Below, in pieces: positions 42,342 through 51,853 of a stretch of 64,000 bases of DNA. The number at the start of each line of letters is the position of its first letter. The first letter of the stretch is position 1. The notes under the pieces were generated by a model that saw only the letters and a program-made list of their open reading frames with translations, was not told where the DNA came from and did no database searches. The position numbers and the translations under genes were made by a program. This DNA is from CAWKDG01 sp963848355 (lineage in GTDB: Bacteria; Actinomycetota; Acidimicrobiia; Acidimicrobiales; UBA8190): positions 2,186,779-2,250,778 of the forward strand of contig CAWKDG010000012.1 in assembly GCA_963848355.1 (NCBI GenBank). Direction: 5' to 3'.

Positions 42342-42638
42342 ATGGGCATGGTGCCCTCGGTGGGCGACGATCCCGGGAGCCCGGTGAACGAACAGATCCG
42401 TTGGATGAGTACCAAAGAGGCGGCCGAGCACCTCGGGGTGACCCTCAGAAGCCTCTACCGGTTCATCGACGAGGGGATGGTGACGGCCTACAAGTTCGGC
42501 CGCGTCATCCGGTTGCAACAAGGCGACGTCGAGCGCTTCATCGAGTCGTGCCGGATCGCCCCCGGCAGCCTCGAGCACCTCTACCCCGAATTGAAGGGGT
42601 CCCGGGCCGGCGCCGGCGCCGGCGGCGGGCCAGAGTGA
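42342..42638 (+). CDS. BldC/excisionase-like HTH protein
   Basis: 98 residues; a GTG at 42384 is an alternative start. A single MerR-type winged HTH: STKEAAEHLGVTLRSLYRFI, then DEGMVTAYKFGRVIRLQQGD and VERFIESC. This is the excisionase/BldC-like fold that binds DNA as head-to-tail oligomers. A short Gly/Ala tail follows. It lies between the bldD-like gene and the HIT gene, which starts 5 bases after its stop, so it may lead the phoH-ybeY-era operon. Confidence 0.82.
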   Translation: MGMVPSVGDDPGSPVNEQIRWMSTKEAAEHLGVTLRSLYRFIDEGMVTAYKFGRVIRLQQGDVERFIESCRIAPGSLEHLYPELKGSRAGAGAGGGPE

Positions 42639-42642
42639 CCCG

Positions 42643-43005
42643 GTGAACGACACCGACGCCGTCGGGGACTGCATCTTCTGTCGCATCGTCGCCGGTGATC
42701 TCCCCGCCGATATCGTCGACCGGTCGGACCACGCCGTCGCCTTCCGCGACCTGAACCCGCAGGCGCCCGTGCACGTCCTCGTCATCCCCCGACGTCACAT
42801 CGAGAACGCGGCGACCGTCGTTCCCGCCGACGCCGAGGTGGTGGCCGACATGGTGGTCATGGCCCGACGTCTCGCCGAGGACGAGGGGATCGCCGAGCGC
42901 GGCTACCGCCTCGTCTTCAACGTCGGTGATGACGCCACCAACACCGTCCCCCATCTCCATCTCCACGTTCTCGGGGGACGTGGCATGACCTGGCCCCCCG
43001 GGTGA
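42643..43005 (+). CDS. HIT family nucleotide-binding protein (HINT-like)
   Basis: 120 residues. CIFCRIVAGDLPADIV at the N-terminus (with a CxxC, often zinc-binding) and the histidine triad VPHLHLHVLGGRGM. HINT proteins hydrolyse adenosine phosphoramidates. GTG 42643 start; its TGA overlaps the phoH GTG (GTGA). Location before phoH is a common arrangement. Confidence 0.93.
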   Translation: MNDTDAVGDCIFCRIVAGDLPADIVDRSDHAVAFRDLNPQAPVHVLVIPRRHIENAATVVPADAEVVADMVVMARRLAEDEGIAERGYRLVFNVGDDATNTVPHLHLHVLGGRGMTWPPG

Positions 43006-43982
43006 GCGCCACTCCGGTCAAGATCCTCGTCCCCGGGAACCACCTCATGGTGGGACTGCTCGGCGAGCGCGACGAGCTGTTGCGGCTGATCGAGGACGCC
43101 TTCCCCGACGTCCGCATCGTGGCCCGCGGCAACGAGATCAGCATCGGTGGCGAGGACGCCGAACGCGTCGGTCGCCTCTTCGACGAGCTCGTCGTCCTGC
43201 TCGAACAGGGTCAGCGTCTCGACGCCTCCGACGTCAGCCGCACCATCGTCATGGTGAAGGACGACGTCAGTCCGGCCGAGGTGCTCACCACCGAGGTCCT
43301 GCGCTCGGCCCGGGGCCGCACGGTGCGGCCCAAGACGGCGGGACAGAAGCGCTACACCGACGCCATCGCCCACAACGTCGTCACCTTCGGCATCGGGCCG
43401 GCGGGCACGGGTAAGTCGTACCTGGCCGTGGCCCTCGGGGTGCAGGCGCTCCAGGCCCACGAGGTCGACCGGATCATCCTCACCCGGCCGGCGGTCGAGG
43501 CCGGGGAGCGACTCGGCTTCCTCCCCGGCGACATCATGGCCAAGGTCGATCCTTACCTGCGTCCGCTCTACGACGCGCTCTACGACCTGCTCGGGCCCGA
43601 GGGCTCCCAGCGCCTCCTCGAGCGGGGCACCATCGAGGTCGCCCCTCTGGCCTTCATGCGGGGCCGCACCCTCAATCGCAGTTTCATCATCCTCGACGAG
43701 GCCCAGAACACGACCCCCGAGCAGATGAAGATGTTCCTCACCCGGATCGGCTTCGGCTCGAAGGTCGTCGTCACCGGCGACGTCACCCAGATCGACGTCC
43801 CCGGCGGCCGGTCGGGGCTCCCCGGGCTCGAGCACGTCCTCGGCGGCGTCCCCGAGGTGGCGTTCATCAACCTGACCCAGCGCGACGTGGTCCGGGCCCG
43901 CATCGTGGCCGACATCGTCGCCGCCTACGAGCGGGCGACGGACGTGGTCCCCAAGCGTGGGAGCCGCGCCGATGGCCGCTGA
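43002..43982 (+). CDS. phoH: PhoH family ATPase
   Basis: 326 residues. An N-terminal KH-like region (ARGNEISIGGEDAERV) is followed by the PhoH ATPase domain: Walker A GIGPAGTGKSYLAVALG, ILTRPAVEAGERLGFLPGD, and Walker B FIILDEAQNTTPEQMKMFL with VVTGDVTQIDVP. PhoH-type proteins act with YbeY in RNA processing. Overlaps ybeY by 11 bases and HIT by 4. Confidence 0.95.
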   Translation: MSATPVKILVPGNHLMVGLLGERDELLRLIEDAFPDVRIVARGNEISIGGEDAERVGRLFDELVVLLEQGQRLDASDVSRTIVMVKDDVSPAEVLTTEVLRSARGRTVRPKTAGQKRYTDAIAHNVVTFGIGPAGTGKSYLAVALGVQALQAHEVDRIILTRPAVEAGERLGFLPGDIMAKVDPYLRPLYDALYDLLGPEGSQRLLERGTIEVAPLAFMRGRTLNRSFIILDEAQNTTPEQMKMFLTRIGFGSKVVVTGDVTQIDVPGGRSGLPGLEHVLGGVPEVAFINLTQRDVVRARIVADIVAAYERATDVVPKRGSRADGR

Positions 43983-44481
43983 CGTCTTCGTGGCCGACGA
44001 GCAGTCGGAGCTGGCCGTCGACATCGGGCGCTTCGCCGAGCTGGCCCGCAACGTGCTCGGCGCCCAGGGGGTGAAGGACGACATCGAGGTGTCGCTCCTC
44101 TTCGTCGACGAGCCCACCATCGCCGAGTTGCGCCAGAGGTTCCTGGGCCAGGCCGGGCCCACCGACGTCCTCGCCTTCCCCATCGACGAGGAACCCGAAC
44201 CCGGCGGGCGCTCTCCCGACGAAGGGGGGACGGGCCCCGGTGCCGGCGCACCGGACGAGGAGGACATGCCCGTCCTCCTCGGCGACGTCGTCGTCTGCCC
44301 GTCGGTGGCCGCCCGCAACGCCGGCGACCACGGGGTGTCGGTGGACGACGAGCTGGCCCTCCTCGTCGTCCACGGCCTGCTCCACCTGTTGGGCATGGAC
44401 CACGACGTCGACGAGGAAGCCGAGCGCATGGAGCGACGCGAGCGTGAGCTGCTGGCCCGCTTCCATCGGGCGGTGGGGTAG
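43972..44481 (+). CDS. ybeY: endoribonuclease YbeY (rRNA maturation factor)
   Basis: 169 residues from ATG 43972. Family core: VSLLFVDEPTIAELRQRFLG, PTDVLAFPIDEEP, LLGDVVVCPSVAARNA, and the zinc site HGLLHLLGMDHDVDEEAERM (three His). An extra stretch rich in Gly, Pro and Glu (about residues 75-98) is inserted before LLGDVV. YbeY trims the 16S rRNA 3' end and checks 70S quality. It is flanked by phoH and era-linked genes as in most bacteria. Confidence 0.95.
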   Translation: MAADVFVADEQSELAVDIGRFAELARNVLGAQGVKDDIEVSLLFVDEPTIAELRQRFLGQAGPTDVLAFPIDEEPEPGGRSPDEGGTGPGAGAPDEEDMPVLLGDVVVCPSVAARNAGDHGVSVDDELALLVVHGLLHLLGMDHDVDEEAERMERRERELLARFHRAVG

Positions 44482-44490
44482 ACGGTCGCC

Positions 44491-45813
44491 ATGACCGTGG
44501 TGGCCGCCGCCTCGCGCTTTCGCTCCACCGACTGGATCCTGATCGCCGTCGTCCTGCTCCTGCTCGTGGTCTCCGCCGGTCTGGCCCTGGCCGAGACGAG
44601 CCTGGTGCGGATGAGCCGGACGAAGGCCATGGCCCTGCAGGACGACGGCCGGCGCGGGGCGGGATCCCTGATGCGCCTGGTCCAGGATCCCGAGGGGTTC
44701 CTGAACCCGGTCCTGCTCCTGGTCCTCATCTCCCAGCTGGTGACGGCCACGCTCGTCGGCATCCTGGCCGAGCGCTGGTTCGGACCCGTCGGCGTGATCG
44801 TCGCCACCGTGTTCGAGGTGGTGGTGATCTTCGTCCTGGCCGAGGCCCTGCCCAAGAACTGGGCCGTCCAGAACCCCGAACGCTCGGCCCTGCTGTTGGC
44901 TCCGATCGTCTCGGCCGTCGTGCGCTTCCCGCCCATCCGCCTCGTCTCCCGGGGACTGATCGCACTGGCCAACCTGCTCCTCGGGCCCAAGGCCCGGCGC
45001 GTCGGGGTGAGCGAATCGGAGCTGCTGGCCATGGCCGACGTGGCCCACGAGGAGGACGTGATCGAGGGTCACGAACGCGAGCTCATCCATTCGATCATCG
45101 AGTTCGGCGACACCGTCGTCCGCGAGGTCATGGTGCCGCGTCCCGACATGCGCACCCTGGACGGCGATCTCTCGGTCTCCGAAGCCCTGGGCGTGGCCAT
45201 CGAGGCGGGGCTCTCGCGCCTGCCCGTCCACGCCGGCAACGTCGACGACATCGTCGGCGTGGCCCATGCCAAGGACCTGATCCGCGCCGAACGCGAGGGC
45301 CACGGGGCCGAGCCCGTGCGCGACTTCGTCCGCCCCGCCCACTTCGTCCCCGAGACCAAACGGGTGGCCCGCCTCATGCGCGAGATGCAGGATCTCAAGT
45401 ACCACCTGGCCATCGTCGTCGACGAGTACGGGGGAACGGCCGGGGTGGTCACGCTGGAGGACCTGATCGAGGAGCTCGTCGGGGAGATCGTCGACGAGTA
45501 CGACGTCGAGGAGCCTCCCGTCCAGCCCCTCGACAACGGCGCCTTCTCCGTCTCGGCGCGTCTGGCCGTCGACGAGTTGAGCGAGCTCGTCGACGCCCAA
45601 CTGCCCACCGGCGACTGGGACACCGTCGGGGGGTTGCTCTTCAACGAGCTCGGCCGGGTCCCCGTCGAAGGGGAATCGGTCGAGGTCGACGGCCTCACCA
45701 TGGTGGCCGAGCGGGTGGAGGGCAACCGCGTCGGCCGGATCCGCATCGTCCCCCGGCCGAAGACCCATCCGGCCCAGCCGGCCGACCACGACGCCCCGGA
45801 GCGCCGGGCGTGA
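44491..45813 (+). CDS. hemolysin-family CNNM/CorC transporter-associated protein
   Basis: 440 residues. The N-terminal DUF21/CNNM membrane domain has four hydrophobic helices (LIAVVLLLLVVSAGLALAE onward). Two CBS domains follow (VMVPRPDMRTLDGDLSVSEA; HLAIVVDEYGGTAGVVTLED), then a CorC_HlyC domain (DWDTVGGLLFNELGRVPVEG). Members are linked to Mg2+ export or divalent cation homeostasis; the name hemolysin is historical. Starts 10 bases after ybeY, same operon. Confidence 0.93.
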   Translation: MTVVAAASRFRSTDWILIAVVLLLLVVSAGLALAETSLVRMSRTKAMALQDDGRRGAGSLMRLVQDPEGFLNPVLLLVLISQLVTATLVGILAERWFGPVGVIVATVFEVVVIFVLAEALPKNWAVQNPERSALLLAPIVSAVVRFPPIRLVSRGLIALANLLLGPKARRVGVSESELLAMADVAHEEDVIEGHERELIHSIIEFGDTVVREVMVPRPDMRTLDGDLSVSEALGVAIEAGLSRLPVHAGNVDDIVGVAHAKDLIRAEREGHGAEPVRDFVRPAHFVPETKRVARLMREMQDLKYHLAIVVDEYGGTAGVVTLEDLIEELVGEIVDEYDVEEPPVQPLDNGAFSVSARLAVDELSELVDAQLPTGDWDTVGGLLFNELGRVPVEGESVEVDGLTMVAERVEGNRVGRIRIVPRPKTHPAQPADHDAPERRA

Positions 45814-45820
45814 GCACGAG

Positions 45821-46895
45821 GTGACAGACGACACCCTGCACTCGGGCTTCGTCACCGTCGTCGGGCGACCGAACGTCGGCAAGTCCACGTTGATCAATCA
45901 GGTGCTCGGCACCAAGGTCACCATCACCTCGCCGCGACCGAACACCACCAGGCGTTCGGTCCGCGGCGTTCTCCACCGTCCCGGGTACCAGGCCGTGTTC
46001 GTCGACACCCCCGGCCTCCACCGCCCCCGGACGGCCCTCGGCCGCCGTCTCAACGAACAGATCGGCGAGGCCCTCGACGACGTCGACGTGGTCGTCCCCG
46101 TCCTCGACGCCACGGCCTCGATCGGACCCGGTGACCGGCTCGTTCTGCAACGGGCGGCGGCCTCGTCGCGCGCCGTCACGGCCACCGGGGCGGGACCCGG
46201 CGATCTGTCGCGCCTGCTGCTCGTCGTGAACAAGACGGACAAGGCCTCGGCGGCCCAGGTCCTCCGCCAGTTGACCGAGGCGCAACGCATCCTCGACGGC
46301 GACGATGCGTCCGTCGAGGCGACGGTGAGGGCGACAGCGACGGCGAGGACGGCGGTCCAGATCTCCGACGACCGACGCCGACGAGATGCCGATGCCGACG
46401 GTGCCGATGCCGACGACAGGGCCGACGCCGACGACACCGGGGACGATGCCGGTGCCGGTCACCGACTCGGGAGCGCAGTACTTCCCCGTGTCGGCCGCCA
46501 CCGGGCGGGGTGTCGACGCCCTCGTGACGGCCGTCCTCGACCTGCTGCCGGTGGGGCCGCCGTACTTCCCCGAGGAGATGACGAGCGATGTCTCCGAGGG
46601 GTTCTGGGTCGGCGAACTCGTGCGCGAGCAGCTCCTGGCCACGGTGCGCGACGAACTCCCGCATTCCATCGCCTGCCGCGTCACCGAATGGGAGTGGCCC
46701 CGGATCCGGGTCGAGATCCTGGTGGAGAGGGAATCGCAGAAGGGCATCGTCATCGGGCAGGGCGGCCTGGTGCTGAAGGCGGTGGGCAGCGCCGTGCGCG
46801 CCCAGCTCCCCCCGGGTGCTTTCGTCGAGCTCTTCGTGCGCGTCGAGAAGCGGTGGCAGCAGCGGCCCGAGACGATCGAGCGCCTGGGTTACTGA
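45821..46895 (+). CDS. era: GTPase Era, with low-complexity insertion and a frame break
   Basis: About 357 residues after correction, some 55 more than usual. G1 GRPNVGKSTLIN, G2 PRPNTTRRSVRG, G3 DTPGLHRP and G4 VVNKTDKAS are in one frame. G5 YFPVSAATGRGVDALV and the KH domain (GIVIGQGGLVLKAVGSAVRA) are in another. Between G4 and G5 a hexamer-like run of GATGCC/GACGAC units (about 46360-46460) encodes either an Asp/Ala or a Pro/Thr-rich linker depending on frame. The one-base insertion lies somewhere in 46330-46470. Era binds the 16S rRNA 3' end during 30S maturation. Tail-to-tail overlap of 7 bases with the helicase gene. Confidence 0.9.
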
Positions 46896-49052
46896 GTGGC
46901 GATCGACCGCAGGAAAGCGACGGCCTCGTCGTGCCTGGTGGTGAAGCGCATCGGAGGGAGGGCCTCGATCATCGTCCGCCGGTAGCCGGCCGTGGCCAGC
47001 CGGCGGTCGAGGACGGCGACCACGCCGGTGTCGGTCGACGACCGGATGAGGCGGCCGGCGCCCTGGGCCAGGAGGGTGGTGGCCCGGGGGAGATCGACGA
47101 CCCGGAAGGCGCTCTCCCCGGCGCGTTCACGGCGTGCCTCGAGAAGGGGATCGTCGGGACGGGGGAACGGCAGACGGTCGATGGCCACCAAGCTCAACGT
47201 GGCCCCGGGGACGTCCACCCCCTGCCAGAACGACATGGTGGCGAACAGGCACGACGACTCCTCGGAGGTGAAGGCCTCGAGCAGTTTGGCCTTCGGCCAC
47301 TCGTTCTGGGCCAGGACCCGGAAGGGGAGCGCCGGGCGCAGCGCCTCGACGGCCGCCGTCATGGCCCGCCAACTGGTGAAGAGGGCGAGCGCCCGTCCAC
47401 CGGCGGCCGAGATCAGGGCCCACAGCTCGTGGTGCAAGGCTTTCGTCGCCTCGGGGTCCCGGCGGTCGGGGAGATGGGCGGCGCAGTACAGCAGCGCCGA
47501 CTCCCGGTAGGGGAAGGGGCTGCCCACGTCGAGCCGCCGTGTCGTGGCCCGCGGCAGTCCGAGGCGGTCCTCGACGAGGGGCGGCACGGTGGCCGAGGTG
47601 AGGACGGCGGTGACGTTGGGCCACAACGCCTCGGCCAGGACGGGACCGATCTCGATCGGGGCGCGGCGAAGAGTCACGAAACGCCCACCCGAGCCCGATG
47701 ACTCCACCCAGGACACATGATCGGCGTCGGGCGCCTGCAGGGCGGTGAGGTCGTCGACGAGATGGCCGGCGGCCAGAAGCATCCGGGTCCGCCGAGCGGT
47801 GCTGTCGGAGCCGTCGCCCGCGTGCCGCTCCCCCCGCACCCTGGTCGAGCGTGCCCTGTTCCGCCTTCTGGCGCTGCGACGGCCCCGCTCAGCGCCACGA
47901 CCCGCCCCCGGGCCAGGTCGAGGACGCGTCCGAGCTCGGCCGTGGCGGCCGTGCCCGTGCCGCGTCGGCCCGAGCGCCGGTCGCGGTCCCGTGTCCCGTC
48001 GGATCCCCGTCGCCGGCGAGGAGGATCCGACGACCGGCCAGGGGGCGCAGGGCACGCTCGAGGCCGTCGGCGGCATCGGTGACGGCGTCAGCCAGGGAGC
48101 TGTCGGGGAGCGCCAGCAGAGTCCGGGCGGCCACGGCCAGGGCCCTCAGCCGTCCCGCCGTCAGCTCGATCCCGAGACCGGCGGTCATGATGTCCTCCAC
48201 GGCGTGGGCCTCGTCGAGGACGAGAACGTCGTGCTCGGGGAGGACGGCCCCCCCGCTCGCCACGTGCGTGGCGTAGAGATGGGTGTTCACCACCACCACG
48301 TCGGCCGTCGCCGCCCGCGTCCGGGCCCACTCGGCGAAACACGTCGTCCCCGACGGGCACCGGAAGGCACCGGGACACTCGCGTGCCGACACCGACACGG
48401 CCGCCCACGCCCGCGGATGGGGCTCGAAGTCGAGCTCGGCGCGGTCGCCCGTCGCCGACGTGGTGGCCCAGGCGATGAGGTCTCGAATCTGCGTGCCCAG
48501 GCGGCCGAGCTCGTCGGGCCGCGACTCGCCGTCGGCCATGGTCGCCGTCTCGCCGGCGTCGCCGGCGTCGCCGCTCACGGCGTCGGGCTCGGCGGCGAAG
48601 AGGGCGACGTCGGTGGCCGCCGATCCCTCGCCGCCGACACCGGCCACCTCGGACGCCCGCTGGCGACAGAGGTAGTTGGACCGACCCTTCAACACGGCGA
48701 ACGAGAAGGGTGGACGGCCGAGGTGGGCGGCGAGAAAGGGCAGCTCCTTCGTGGCCAACTGGTCCTGCAGCGCCTTGGTGGCCGTCGCCACCACGACCCG
48801 GCGCCCCGACCGCACGGCCGGGAGGAGGTAGGCGAGCGACTTCCCCGTTCCCGTCCCGGCCTGGACGACGAGGTGCCGGCCGTCGTCGATGGCCCCGGCC
48901 ACGGCGTCGGCCATGTCCCGTTGACCGGGTCGGTCCTCGCCACCGCCGGGCAGGGCGCGGGCCACGGCGGCCAGAACATCGGCGAGGTCGGTCGACGGTG
49001 GCACCGGCTCGACGGTAGCGCCGTTCGTGATCGCGGCTCGACGGCGCTCCAT
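46889..49052 (-). CDS. DinG/XPD-like ATP-dependent helicase, two frame breaks
   Basis: About 720 residues after correction. The N-terminal part has VVQAGTGTGKSLAYLLPAV (Walker A), four Cys of the iron-sulfur domain (YLCRQRAS, RECPGAFRCPSGTTCF) and VLVLDEAHAVEDIM (DEAH). The frame leaves this path near 47960-47990, continues as AELGRVLDLARGRVVALSG, and shifts again in a G-run near 47835. It resumes as MLLAAGHLVDDLTAL, with helicase domain 2 (LFTSWRAMTAAVEALR, FWQGVDVPGATLSLVAIDRL, QGAGRLIRSSTDTGVVAVLD). DinG-type enzymes unwind R-loops and structured DNA, 5' to 3'. Convergent with era. Confidence 0.87.
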
Positions 49053-49062
49053 GCGTCTCGGC

Positions 49063-49068
49063 TACTCT
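49063..49068 (+). promoter_or_regulatory. candidate promoter of cold-shock gene
   Basis: TACTCT; transcription near 49075 would leave a leader of about 95 bases before ATG 49169, a length usual for cold-shock mRNAs whose leader folds with temperature. Confidence 0.4.
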
Positions 49069-49168
49069 TCCCGCCAGCGTTCGGAGGGTCACGCAGGCCG
49101 GGCGCCGTTGTCGGTTGACGTTGTGTCTCCCGCAAGTGCGACGTGCGTGGAGAAACGGGGGCGATGTC

Positions 49169-49372
49169 ATGGCCGAAGGCACGGTGAAGTGGTTCAACGC
49201 CACGAAGGGCTACGGATTCATCACGCCCGAGGACGGTACGCCTGACGTGTTCGTGCACTTCTCCGCCATCGACGGAACCGGATACCGCGAGCTCACCGAA
49301 GGCGAGCGGGTCGACTTCGAGTCGACCGCCGGGGCCAAGGGCCCGCAGGCCACCAAGGTCCGCAAGCTCTAG
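49169..49372 (+). CDS. cold-shock domain protein (CspA family)
   Basis: 67 residues, one OB-fold cold-shock domain. RNP1 is GYGFITPEDG and RNP2 is VFVHFSAI, after the standard AEGTVKWFNATKG start. It acts as a nucleic-acid chaperone that melts RNA structure. A GGGGG precedes the ATG by about 7 bases. Its stop overlaps the stop of the convergent SPFH gene by 3 bases. Confidence 0.97.
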   Translation: MAEGTVKWFNATKGYGFITPEDGTPDVFVHFSAIDGTGYRELTEGERVDFESTAGAKGPQATKVRKL

Positions 49373-50421
49373 GCGGGCGGCGCGTGGCGCCGCCGACGAG
49401 TCAGCCGGTGGCCCCTGGCCGGCGCGGTGCCGTTGCCGCTCGCTCCCGATCCACCGGCTTCGGGGACGGCGCCGAGGACCGAACGCAGGGCCTGCGCCGC
49501 CCCGAGGAGCCCGGCCGTCTCCACCGGTACCACCAGCTTGCTGTTGTCGCTGGTGGCGATGGACCTGAGGCCGTCGAGCTGGAGCACGGCCAGCAGCTCG
49601 GGGGTGGGATTGCCCTGGTGGATGGCGGCATAGACGGCGGCGATGGCGCCGGCGTGGCCCTCTCCGAGGCGGACCTCGGCTTCCTTGTTGCCTTCGGCCC
49701 GCAGCACGACGGACTGCTTCTCGCCTTCGGCGGCCAGGATGACCGACTGCTTCTCGCCCTCGGCCCGCAGCACGTTGGCCTGCTTCTGGCCCTGGGCGGT
49801 GTTGATGGCCGCCTGCTGCTGACCCTCGGACTGCAAGATGGCGGCGCGCTTCTGCTGATCGGCCTCCTTCTGCAGGGCCATGGCGTCGACGATGTTCTGG
49901 GGCGGGACGATGTCGACGATCTCTATCCGGTTCAGCCGCACCCCCCATTTCTCGGTGGCCGACGCCATGTGCGCCTGCAGCTCGGCGTTGATCCGCTGGC
50001 GCTCGCTCAGGGCCTCATCCAGGGTCATCCCGCCGAAGACGGCCCGCAGGGCGGTGCGGGCCAACTGGTCGACGGCCACGTGGTACTCGCTGATCTCGTA
50101 GAGGGCGAGGCGGACGTCGACCACCTGGCTGAAGATGGTGGCGTTCACGAGGACGCTCACATTGTCCTTGGTGATCACGGCCTGGAGGTCGCCCAGCCGG
50201 GGCTCCTCCCGCATGTCGACGCGGACGATCGTGTCGACGAAGGGCACGAGGAAGGTCACGCCCGGATTGCGGATCGAGTTGAACTGTCCGAGCCGCTTCA
50301 CCACGCCGACGAAACCCTGTTGCACGAGCCGCACCGAACGCGACAGCACGAGGACGACGAGGACGATGACAATGATGCCGACGACGATCCCGGTGACCGC
50401 ACCACCACTGCTGGCGAACAT
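49369..50421 (-). CDS. SPFH/stomatin-like membrane protease-associated protein
   Basis: 350 residues from ATG 50421, with AGGAG 5 bases upstream. One N-terminal membrane helix (GIVVGIIVIVLVVLVLS) is followed by the SPFH/band 7 domain (GFVGVVKRLGQFNSIRNPGV, NVSVLVNATIFSQVVD). A long helical coiled-coil has Ala/Glu/Gln repeats (LRAEGEKQSVILAAEGEKQS), and the tail is Gly/Arg-rich. These form membrane microdomain scaffolds. It follows an NfeD gene by 56 bases on the same strand, the standard NfeD-stomatin partnership. Confidence 0.93.
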   Translation of the reverse strand: MFASSGGAVTGIVVGIIVIVLVVLVLSRSVRLVQQGFVGVVKRLGQFNSIRNPGVTFLVPFVDTIVRVDMREEPRLGDLQAVITKDNVSVLVNATIFSQVVDVRLALYEISEYHVAVDQLARTALRAVFGGMTLDEALSERQRINAELQAHMASATEKWGVRLNRIEIVDIVPPQNIVDAMALQKEADQQKRAAILQSEGQQQAAINTAQGQKQANVLRAEGEKQSVILAAEGEKQSVVLRAEGNKEAEVRLGEGHAGAIAAVYAAIHQGNPTPELLAVLQLDGLRSIATSDNSKLVVPVETAGLLGAAQALRSVLGAVPEAGGSGASGNGTAPARGHRLTRRRRHAPPA

Positions 50422-50477
50422 GGAGGCTCCTTCTGTTGGGACGGCGGCTGCCTCCGAGGACGGCCCGGCGCCGGAGG

Positions 50478-50921
50478 CTACGAGGCGGTGACCACGAGTC
50501 GGGTCTTTTCGATGTCGATGACCTCGACCACCTGGCCCGGCTCGCAGGGTTGGTCGTCGTAGGTGATGGCGGGCCAGTCCTCGCCCCGGGCGTGGACCCG
50601 GCCGGCCACGTCGGTCCGGTCGATGCGGTCGACACGGTCGACAACGGTGGCGCGTTGACCGACGAGAGCGGCCACCCCGGACTTGAGAGCACCCTGGCGG
50701 CGGTGGCCGAAGGCGCTCAGGAGCGGCCGGCGCAGGACGACCAGGCCGCCCAGGGCCACCACGGCGAACACGACGATCTGGAGGACGGCCGGGCCGCCGG
50801 CGGCCGAGACGACGGCGGCGCCCACGGCCCCGGCGGCGGCGAAGAGGGCGAAGAAGGCGAGGTTCGTGACCTCGATCACGACGAAGACGACGGCGGCCAG
50901 GAGCCAGAACCAGGCGCTCAT
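50478..50921 (-). CDS. NfeD-like membrane protein
   Basis: 147 residues: two to three membrane helices (WFWLLAAVVFVVIEVTNLAF, VLQIVVFAVVALGGLVVL) and a C-terminal OB-like domain (GQRATVVDRVDRIDRTDVAG through GQVVEVIDIEKTRLVV). NfeD OB domains bind the SPFH partner encoded just downstream. It is a short NfeD type without the ClpP-like protease domain. Confidence 0.9.
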   Translation of the reverse strand: MSAWFWLLAAVVFVVIEVTNLAFFALFAAAGAVGAAVVSAAGGPAVLQIVVFAVVALGGLVVLRRPLLSAFGHRRQGALKSGVAALVGQRATVVDRVDRIDRTDVAGRVHARGEDWPAITYDDQPCEPGQVVEVIDIEKTRLVVTAS

Positions 50922-51103
50922 GGCCGGGGCCCGGGCGCCGGCGGGTGCGGCCCGCGTCCACGGAGGGGGTGTGTCGCCACCGTCCCTACCGTCGCTCCGC
51001 TCATGATGCCGAGCTCACCTACCTCGTCGTGAATCTCCAGGTCCGACGCTATCCCACGGCGTCGACGTCGCGGGCTCGGGGAAGGAGGCCGGGCGCCAGG
51101 AAG

Positions 51104-51109
51104 TAGGTT
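51104..51109 (+). promoter_or_regulatory. leaderless-type promoter of uppS operon
   Basis: TAGGTT, 6 bases before GTG 51116. Confidence 0.5.
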
Positions 51110-51115
51110 CAGGAC

Positions 51116-51853
51116 GTGGTCCCCGACCCCTCGCCGCCGCCCGACGGCGTCGATCTCACCGGTGTGCCGGCCCACGTGGCCTGCGTCATGGACGGCAACG
51201 GACGGTGGGCCAGCCAGCGTGGGCTCCCCCGGACGGCCGGCCATGCCGCCGGCGAGGAGGCGCTGCTCGACACCATCGAGGGGGCCCTGGACATCGGGAT
51301 CCGGTGGCTCACCGTCTTCGCCTTCTCGACCGAGAACTGGCGCCGTCCCCGCGACGAGGTCCGCTACCTGATGGGCTTCAACGAGTCCCTCCTCGTCCGT
51401 CGGCGCGACGAGCTCCACGACAAGGGCGTCAGGATCCGCTTCGCCGGTCGGCGCGATTGGCGGGTGCCGCGCCGGGTTCTGCGACGGATGGACGAGTCGA
51501 CCGAGCTCACCCGGTCGAACCGGGTCATGACGCTCACGATGGCCTTCAACTACGGAGGCCGGGCCGAGATCGTCGACGCCGTGCGGGCCCTGGTGACCGA
51601 GGGCACCCCGGCGCAGCGCATCGACGAGAAGGCCATCCGGGCGCACCTCTACTACCCCGACCAGCCCGATCCCGACCTGGTGGTGCGCACATCGGGGGAG
51701 TACCGGATCTCCAATTTCCTCCTCTGGGAGCTGGCCTACTCGGAGCTGGTCTTCACCGACGTCCTGTGGCCCGATTTCCGTCGGCAGCATCTCTTCGATG
51801 CCGTCTCCGAGTTCCAACGACGCGAGCGCCGCTACGGAGGGGTGCGGGGGTGA
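51116..51853 (+). CDS. uppS: isoprenyl transferase (cis-prenyl, undecaprenyl-PP synthase type)
   Basis: 245 residues. Family signature: HVACVMDGNGRWASQRGLPR (catalytic Asp and first substrate site), FAFSTENWRRP, MAFNYGGRAEIVDAV, and the C-terminal DLVVRTSGEYRISNFLLWEL with ELVFTDVLWPDF. It makes the polyprenyl diphosphate carrier for peptidoglycan by adding isopentenyl units. Chain length is not predictable. GTGA overlap with the small membrane gene. Confidence 0.96.
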   Translation: MVPDPSPPPDGVDLTGVPAHVACVMDGNGRWASQRGLPRTAGHAAGEEALLDTIEGALDIGIRWLTVFAFSTENWRRPRDEVRYLMGFNESLLVRRRDELHDKGVRIRFAGRRDWRVPRRVLRRMDESTELTRSNRVMTLTMAFNYGGRAEIVDAVRALVTEGTPAQRIDEKAIRAHLYYPDQPDPDLVVRTSGEYRISNFLLWELAYSELVFTDVLWPDFRRQHLFDAVSEFQRRERRYGGVRG

